Positions 59,379 to 64,000 of a stretch of DNA of 64,000 nucleotides are shown here, one piece after another. Where the stretch lies: positions 2,315,744 to 2,379,743 of the forward strand of contig MU004230.1 of NCBI GenBank assembly GCA_010405405.1, written 5' to 3'. A model generated the notes under the pieces. The model did not search any database and was not told the origin of the DNA. It was given only the letters and a program-made list of their open reading frames with translations. A program made the translations under genes and the position numbers. The stretch's first letter is position 1. Every line of letters begins with the position of its first letter. The DNA is from Microthyrium microscopicum. Its lineage: Eukaryota > Ascomycota > Dothideomycetes > Microthyriales > Microthyriaceae.

Positions 59379-59912
59379 TCAGCGAACATCGTCTTCTTCG
59401 TTGAACATACAAAACTGGTGTGTGCTCCATAGGAAACCTATAGCACCATCTGCAAGAGTGAGTATGAAATAAATGGTTTCATAATCGCAGATGTCCAGAT
59501 TTGGGTGCGCCATGTAGGCTTTTGCCAGGTCAACTTCTGCCAAGATACGATTCAGATACTGCCGGGAGTAGATTGGTTGGCCTGGTCGCTCGTCAAGTTC
59601 GTCATGAGTTATATCGTATGGATATATAGCTCCTTCGTGCTGCTGTGCTAGAGAATGTATCGACTTATCCACGTCCTTGAGAATACTGTCAATCATAGTC
59701 CATAGGTCTGTGATTTCTTCTTCAGTGATGGGGACCTCATGATCCTCCACAAGAGGAGGTCGGATGAGGATGACAGGACGGTGGATTGTTTGATAGTCTT
59801 CGTCGTCGATCTCAACCAGCTGGCTGGGGTCAATTGCCCAGTTGTAACTGGCGATGATTTGTTCTGTGGTGATTTCATTGCCATCGACAATTGGCGGTAG
59901 TTCCTCTCTCAT
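59379..59912 (-). CDS. MREE-family hypothetical protein A
   Basis: An intronless 177-residue frame with ATG at 59912. It begins MREELPPIVDGNEITTEQII and continues ASYNWAIDPSQL. A middle acidic helix follows (EEEITDLWTMIDSILKDVDK), then GQPIYSRQYLNRILAEVDLA, and a tryptophan helix near the end (GFLWSTHQ). Overall strongly acidic, no signal peptide, no membrane segment, only one Cys-poor helical fold expected. It shares start, block order and upstream boxes with genes B (60495..61061) and C (62232..62759). No known family recognised. Intact reading frames in spite of strong divergence suggest it is expressed and under some selection. Confidence 0.7.
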   Translation of the reverse strand: MREELPPIVDGNEITTEQIIASYNWAIDPSQLVEIDDEDYQTIHRPVILIRPPLVEDHEVPITEEEITDLWTMIDSILKDVDKSIHSLAQQHEGAIYPYDITHDELDERPGQPIYSRQYLNRILAEVDLAKAYMAHPNLDICDYETIYFILTLADGAIGFLWSTHQFCMFNEEDDVR

Positions 59913-60494
59913 GGCGCCAAAGACTTTGAAGCGATTTGTTTTGTGGATTGGCGGTTAAGGGCCGAAAAGATGAGAAGCAGGGGAGTTGGAGAAAAAGAAG
60001 CTCATGTCGAATCTCAATCGACTATATAGGGACTGCAACCTTGAAGAGGTGCGCGATAATCTTCACTACAAGGAGATGCTATAATTCACCCAAGGTTGTT
60101 CCATATAGGCATCCTCATAGGGAGTGAACGTGCAGTCACTGCGCAAATTCAGGTGCTATTTACCTCAACTGAACCCGGCTCTTTTTGGTCGATTGCGGCA
60201 AGTAGAGTCTTGTTTGAGAGCCTTCACTGTTGATTCTATGTAAGGCTCAGAAATGGCTCAGATTTTGTCGTACAAGATTGAGCAAGTTGTTGGCCGCGCC
60301 AGGTGAAACTATTTCTTCGGGGTATGGATTGTGTAGAGCTGAAAGCAATCAATGATGACACTGCTACCTGGAGTATTAGCCGCCGTGCCATATCAGGAAG
60401 CAGAATTGGGAACGTAATATCAGCTTACTATCAATCCTGTCATGCCATTTCGTATGAGACGACTGCCACCAAGACCAATATTTTACAGCAGTGT
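59913..60494 (-). promoter_or_regulatory. MREE gene A upstream region with shared boxes
   Basis: It contains box 1 (ATAATTCACCCAAGG, 60081-60095) and box 2 (GTCACTGCGCAAATTCAGGT at about 60135, continuing GCTATT), both matching elements upstream of genes B and C. A GAGGTGCGCGATAATCTTCA block (60046 onward) matches GAGGTGCGCAATCATTTCCA before gene B. A TATATAG sits at about 60021. Confidence 0.55.
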
Positions 60495-61061
60495 TTAGAC
60501 GAAGTTGTTTTCGTCTGTAGGAGCTTGGGTCCAGTTTGACATCTGATACTCGAACCACATTCGCGATGCAGCTCTCTGCGCTGTATAGAGAATATCAAGA
60601 GCAGGCACATAACGTGACTGCGCATCCAGATCTGAGGTCAATATGCGCGTCTCCGCCAGATCAACCACTGCCGCTATACGTTCCAAATAGTCTATTGAGA
60701 GAATCGGTTGACCGGGCAGCTGGTCAAGGCTGTCATGGTCCACTTCTTTCGTAACTTTAAAGTCCTCCCGCTCGCGTAAATCAACAACCTTCTCATATAC
60801 CTGGTCGACAAGGTCGTCAATCTCATTCATAGCATTTGCGATTGCTTGTGCGGTGAGGGGTTCCTCAGGTTCGTCCTCAAGTCCGTTCTGCATCTCTTCC
60901 AGATGAGGAGTTTGAACAAATCTCGCAAGATTTCGATTGAGATCAAGGTCTGGATCGATCGCCCGCAGCTGGTTGGGATCGATCGACAGGTTATAGAAAG
61001 CGATGATATCTTCTGCGGTGAGTTCTCGGCCCGCCACGGTCGGTGCTTGTTCTTCTCTCAT
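60495..61061 (-). CDS. MREE-family hypothetical protein B
   Basis: An intronless 188-residue frame with ATG at 61061. It begins MREEQAPTVAGRELTAEDII, then AFYNLSIDPNQL, nearly the same layout as protein A. The central acidic helix reads AIANAMNEIDDLVDQVYEKV. The shared block is GQPILSIDYLERIAAVVDLA, followed by ILYTAQRAASRMWFEYQMSN. Very acidic, no signal peptide or membrane segment. The function is unknown. Its coding sequence around RMWFE matches a probable decayed copy at about 62.0 kb. Confidence 0.7.
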   Translation of the reverse strand: MREEQAPTVAGRELTAEDIIAFYNLSIDPNQLRAIDPDLDLNRNLARFVQTPHLEEMQNGLEDEPEEPLTAQAIANAMNEIDDLVDQVYEKVVDLREREDFKVTKEVDHDSLDQLPGQPILSIDYLERIAAVVDLAETRILTSDLDAQSRYVPALDILYTAQRAASRMWFEYQMSNWTQAPTDENNFV

Positions 61062-62231
61062 GATGCCGAAGCTTTGATATACATTTGTTGTATGTGCTGT
61101 CTGTAGCTACTACCTACGGAGCTTGGAGAAATTCCGAAGTCGACTTGTTCCGGTTTGACAGGATGAGTGTTTGGAGAGCCGAGGAGATAGAAAGAAGGAG
61201 ATCTGGAGAAGAACAAGTTAAATTAAATCTCCAGAAGCCTTATAGGAATCGCGATTTGAAAGAAGAGGTGCGCAATCATTTCCACTACAGGACGGACGCG
61301 ATACTTCACCTCAGCTTGTTATATAGGTAAACTTCCAAAGAGATAAACTTGAGCTACTTCGCAGTTTGAGGTGCCAACAGCTTCAATTTGGACGACCTGA
61401 ATATCCCAATTGAGACTATCAAAGATCTACTCGGCAGCCTTATCGCATGGTCGTAATCAAGATCTGGTATGTACATGCCGCGCTCTAAAATTTCGAATCT
61501 ACTCATAAAACGGTTTGTAACGGTCTTGTAAAGATGATCAAGGAGTGAAGTTTGGGAACCATTACGTGAGATGATGTCGATATTTTAAACGTGTACAACT
61601 TGTTTGCCTATATGCTATTGGAAATTCCTGCTCTTAGTCGATCTGATTGCGTTCTCCTTCCCGGTGCTTTGTGTCAATGTCCAGTGCCAATTTCCTAACT
61701 AAAAGACTACTGAAAGATTTCTATATTGACGATAACACGAACAGAGGGCCATCATTATAGTTATTATTCTGCCCTCTACCATATGAAAGCAATTGGTCAA
61801 TCATGAACTCGGATAGGTTTGATTATGATGACCTACACGCAAGCAATGCTGGTGGACTTATGTTTGTTATGTCTTCATTGCTCACACCTACTCTAAACTA
61901 GATATCAATGCTAAGTTTAATAATGTTATATTGCTAGGGAGTGTGCAGGGAGCATCACTTCGAGTGGTTTGGATAATTTCTATTAGGCCATGATAGTTGT
62001 TCTCCTTTTCTCGAACCACATCCGTGATGGACCAAAGGACTTCTTGGGCAAAGTCGTCCAAGTTTTGCGATTTCCAGCTATATACATAGGATTTCAGGGC
62101 TCTTCTAAGTCAAAATTAGAATCTAGATCACTATCGTTCGCGTTCAATGCAAGGGGTCACTCGCTTCTGCGCGCCGGAGGCCTCTTTCATAAAAAATAGA
62201 TGATACGATATTCAGAAATTGGGCTCAACCA
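61062..62231. other. Intergenic between MREE genes B and C, with shared boxes and a relict
   Basis: The first 350 bases are the gene B promoter: GAGGTGCGCAATCATTTCCA (61265 onward), box 1 ATACTTCACCTCAGC (61301-61315), TTATATAG (about 61319) and box 2 CTACTTCGCAGTTTGAGGTG (61354 onward, continuing CCAAC). The last part holds a probable decayed gene copy, listed separately. Confidence 0.5.
61983..62100 (-). pseudogene. Probable relict of an MREE-family gene 3' end
   Basis: On the minus strand, CATCACGGATGTGGTTCGAG matches CATCGCGAATGTGGTTCGAG of gene B at 18 of 20 bases, and both encode S-R-M-W-F-E. The relict frame runs on and stops at 61986. Upstream in the relict the frame is broken by stops, and only patchy similarity to gene B remains. 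It lies between genes B and C, where a further tandem copy would be expected. Confidence 0.4.
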
Positions 62232-62759
62232 TCATTCGCGTGGAAGCCGACTCATGATTGCCTCATGATAAATTGACCACGGACCAAGTATCGCATCTTC
62301 CGCTGCAGAAAGTATGGACTCCGCAGTCAGTAGTCGGGAAGTCAGATTCAAGCTTCCGTCCGTCATGAGTTCTTTTGCCAGGTCCACTTCCTCCAATATG
62401 CGCTTGAGATATCGGCGCGATGTTATAGGCTCATTTTCCAGGTTTTGAAGGTCGTCACGTACGACTGGAACTGCATCTGCGACTAAATCTGATCCGGGTT
62501 GTTGCAGAGAATCAAGCTGTTCGTTCACCGACGCAAGAAGCTCTTCGATGCTTTCGCGTGCTTGTGTGATCTCTTGGACTGTGGCAGCACCAGCTAAGTC
62601 CCCTCCGAATGGGCCGTTTAATGTTTGAAGAAGCGTGGTAGGAGGCATATTACCTGCCATCAGACGAGGATTAACAACTTGGATGTTGAAACGGCTCATA
62701 ATCTCGTTGGTCGTGGGCTCTTCGCCTGCCGCGTTTGTTGGAAGGCGCTCTTCTCTCAT
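62232..62759 (-). CDS. MREE-family hypothetical protein C
   Basis: An intronless 175-residue frame with ATG at 62759. It begins MREERLPTNAAGEEPTTNEI, then MSRFNIQVVNPRLM. A central helix with ARESIEELLASVNEQLDSLQ precedes the shared block EPITSRRYLKRILEEVDLAK, followed by ESILSAAEDAILGPWSIYHE. Acidic, helical, no targeting signal. It is the most divergent of the three MREE-starting proteins but keeps block order and spacing. The function is unknown. Confidence 0.7.
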   Translation of the reverse strand: MREERLPTNAAGEEPTTNEIMSRFNIQVVNPRLMAGNMPPTTLLQTLNGPFGGDLAGAATVQEITQARESIEELLASVNEQLDSLQQPGSDLVADAVPVVRDDLQNLENEPITSRRYLKRILEEVDLAKELMTDGSLNLTSRLLTAESILSAAEDAILGPWSIYHEAIMSRLPRE

Positions 62760-63826
62760 GGCTAGGGTTTCAATAGTGCTCTATACTAGGGACTGTGGAT
62801 TGTGGAGCTGGTAATGGAGCTGGTAAGAAGGAAAAGAATTAAGCTTAGGCGTTCGGACCTTATAAAGGGTATACTTCACCTGAGCATGATCGTTAAGCTT
62901 CTGCCTTGGAGTATATGATGGAATCTAGTCACTTCGCGTCTCCAGGTGCCAGATATTCTGGGCAACTCAAAGTGAGCCATCCTCGTGGAGAAAGGCATAG
63001 TTCGGGCTCAATGGCTTTTTGTCTGAAGTAGAAAACATTATTTATATACAATGCATTGTGGTTCTCAGTCGCAGTATCGATCTTTTAGATTGTATTGAAG
63101 CACTCAGAAATCTGTCATTATGGATCTATACTTCAGTCAACTTCTTGATGGCCACTGATCTAGACAGATAATGTATATCGGCTTGCTAAGTAGGTCAGTA
63201 GGCACTCAAATATGTATTGCCATAAATAGTGGTTCTTTGTTTTTGTCTTTGTTCTACAGCAAACAGTTAAATCACTGGAACATTCCCAGTTGCGAGTTGT
63301 CAAATTAAGTGAATGATTGCATACTATGAGAAAGGCAAATCTATTGAGATTATCGCACATGGTTTTTTTGAGCGCCCTTCCTAAAACCGGGTAAGGCATC
63401 TAGAAACCAGGAATCTCCAATAGTTGAGTGTTCGGGGTCGATGAGTGAAACCTGCTTTGTTCAACAATACTCATTTTGGATTGGGCTGAATGTAGAAGAT
63501 ACAAAAGTTGATTTTGTATGAGTCCTGAGTAGTCTGCTTAGCCCTTCATTCAGATTCAAGGCAGAAGAAAGTTTGTCGTTACATACTGTTCAGTCGGAGC
63601 CTGATACCAAAAGACTACCATATGCCAGCACAATGGTCAAACAAACTGGAGTACAGACATTACTTCATTGTCTACTAGCTTATGGTATTTGAACTGAGTA
63701 CACTTTATAGCTCTCTCCGGAACCAGAAGGGCAAGTACTGGATAATTGAACACATTAAGAAGAAGAACAGAGCAGTGTTGAAATGAAGAAGTTCGTCCTA
63801 TCACCTTTAGGTTCTCTGATGATACC
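62760..63826 (-). promoter_or_regulatory. MREE gene C upstream region with shared boxes
   Basis: Box 1 is ATACTTCACCTGAGC (62871-62885) just after TTATAAAGGG (62861). Box 2 is TCACTTCGCGTCTCCAGGTG (about 62929, continuing CCAG). Box-to-box spacing is 58 bases, against 53-54 in genes B and A. The remainder to 63826 holds nothing I recognise. Confidence 0.5.
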
Positions 63827-64000
63827 TCAGTCCAAGGGTGCATCCAAGTCCTGCTTCTGCTCCGCCGCTTCTTGCTCATTGCCAAGAAGCTCTGCTGCTC
63901 CTTGCTCTTGAACATTTTGCTCAACTGTCTCTTCTTGAGCTACCGTCGTGCCTCGACTTGGCGACTGTCTCTCCAGGATGAGCCTGAACATCGTTGCCGT
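63827..64000 (-). CDS. Partial Gln/Glu-rich reading frame, 3' end of a gene beyond the window
   Basis: A minus-strand frame enters from the right edge and stops at 63827. Visible residues include MFRLILERQSPSRGTTVAQE, then NVQEQGAAELLGNEQEAA and DLDAPLD at the end. The Gln/Glu/Ala composition suggests a coiled or disordered C-terminus. Only 57 residues are visible, so neither function nor reality of the gene can be confirmed. Confidence 0.35.
   Translation of the reverse strand, partial: TATMFRLILERQSPSRGTTVAQEETVEQNVQEQGAAELLGNEQEAAEQKQDLDAPLD

Noticed and set aside
1-64000. tRNA and rRNA genes
   Set aside because: I looked for B-box-like and 5S-like motifs by eye and found none I could fold. 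A tRNAscan-SE run would be decisive.

Overview
The window looks like nuclear DNA of a filamentous ascomycete (Pezizomycotina). Genes are split by many short GT-AG introns, mostly 46-55 nt. The proteins are recognisably fungal (GPI18, Rav1, fungal-type PRMT3, a Zn2Cys6 factor, an Nha1/Sod2-type antiporter). One 3 kb block is strongly AT-rich, with TpA in excess and almost no CpA or TpG, the footprint of repeat-induced point mutation (RIP). A Leotiomycetes-like origin would fit the protein style, but that is an inference only.

Layout. 0-3 kb: 5' part of GPI mannosyltransferase 2 (gpi18, running off the left edge) and a Pho85-type cyclin. 3-12.4 kb: gene-poor, with a RIP-degraded TIR DNA transposon at about 6.93-9.95 kb that keeps a relic of a pogo-like DDE transposase. 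12.4-19.7 kb: an MscS-type channel with an EF-hand, a phospholipase D-like protein, and a divergent pair of alpha/beta hydrolases (epoxide-hydrolase-like and type-B carboxylesterase). 21.3-29.4 kb: a tryptophan-rich conserved protein followed by a 17-bp minisatellite, PRMT3, and the RAVE subunit Rav1. 29.5-34.7 kb: a broken fungal transcription factor, a Zrt3-like zinc transporter, and a nucleoside 2-deoxyribosyltransferase-like protein. 37-39 kb: a low-complexity protein with an Ala-Pro-Val octapeptide repeat. 39.1-43.2 kb: a long gene-free stretch ahead of a Zn2Cys6 regulator. 45.9-50.8 kb: an amino acid/GABA-type permease, ribosomal protein eL37, and a secreted small protein. 53-57.7 kb: a proline/serine-rich protein, an RS-rich nuclear protein, and a Na+/H+ antiporter. 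58-63 kb: a head-to-tail cluster of small, intronless, unrecognised paralogues (the 'MREE' family) that share promoter boxes, plus a probable decayed copy. 63.8-64 kb: the 3' end of a further minus-strand reading frame.

Most genes are housekeeping or transport functions with no evident pathway link (vacuolar acidification by Rav1, zinc by the Zrt3-like protein, sodium/proton by Nha1, GPI anchors by gpi18). The exceptions are the divergent hydrolase pair, which may share a promoter, and the MREE cluster, whose members share coding pattern and upstream boxes and are the best candidate for an undescribed, lineage-specific gene family. Exon boundaries were worked out by hand from splice consensus and reading-frame continuity, so a few may be off by small amounts.
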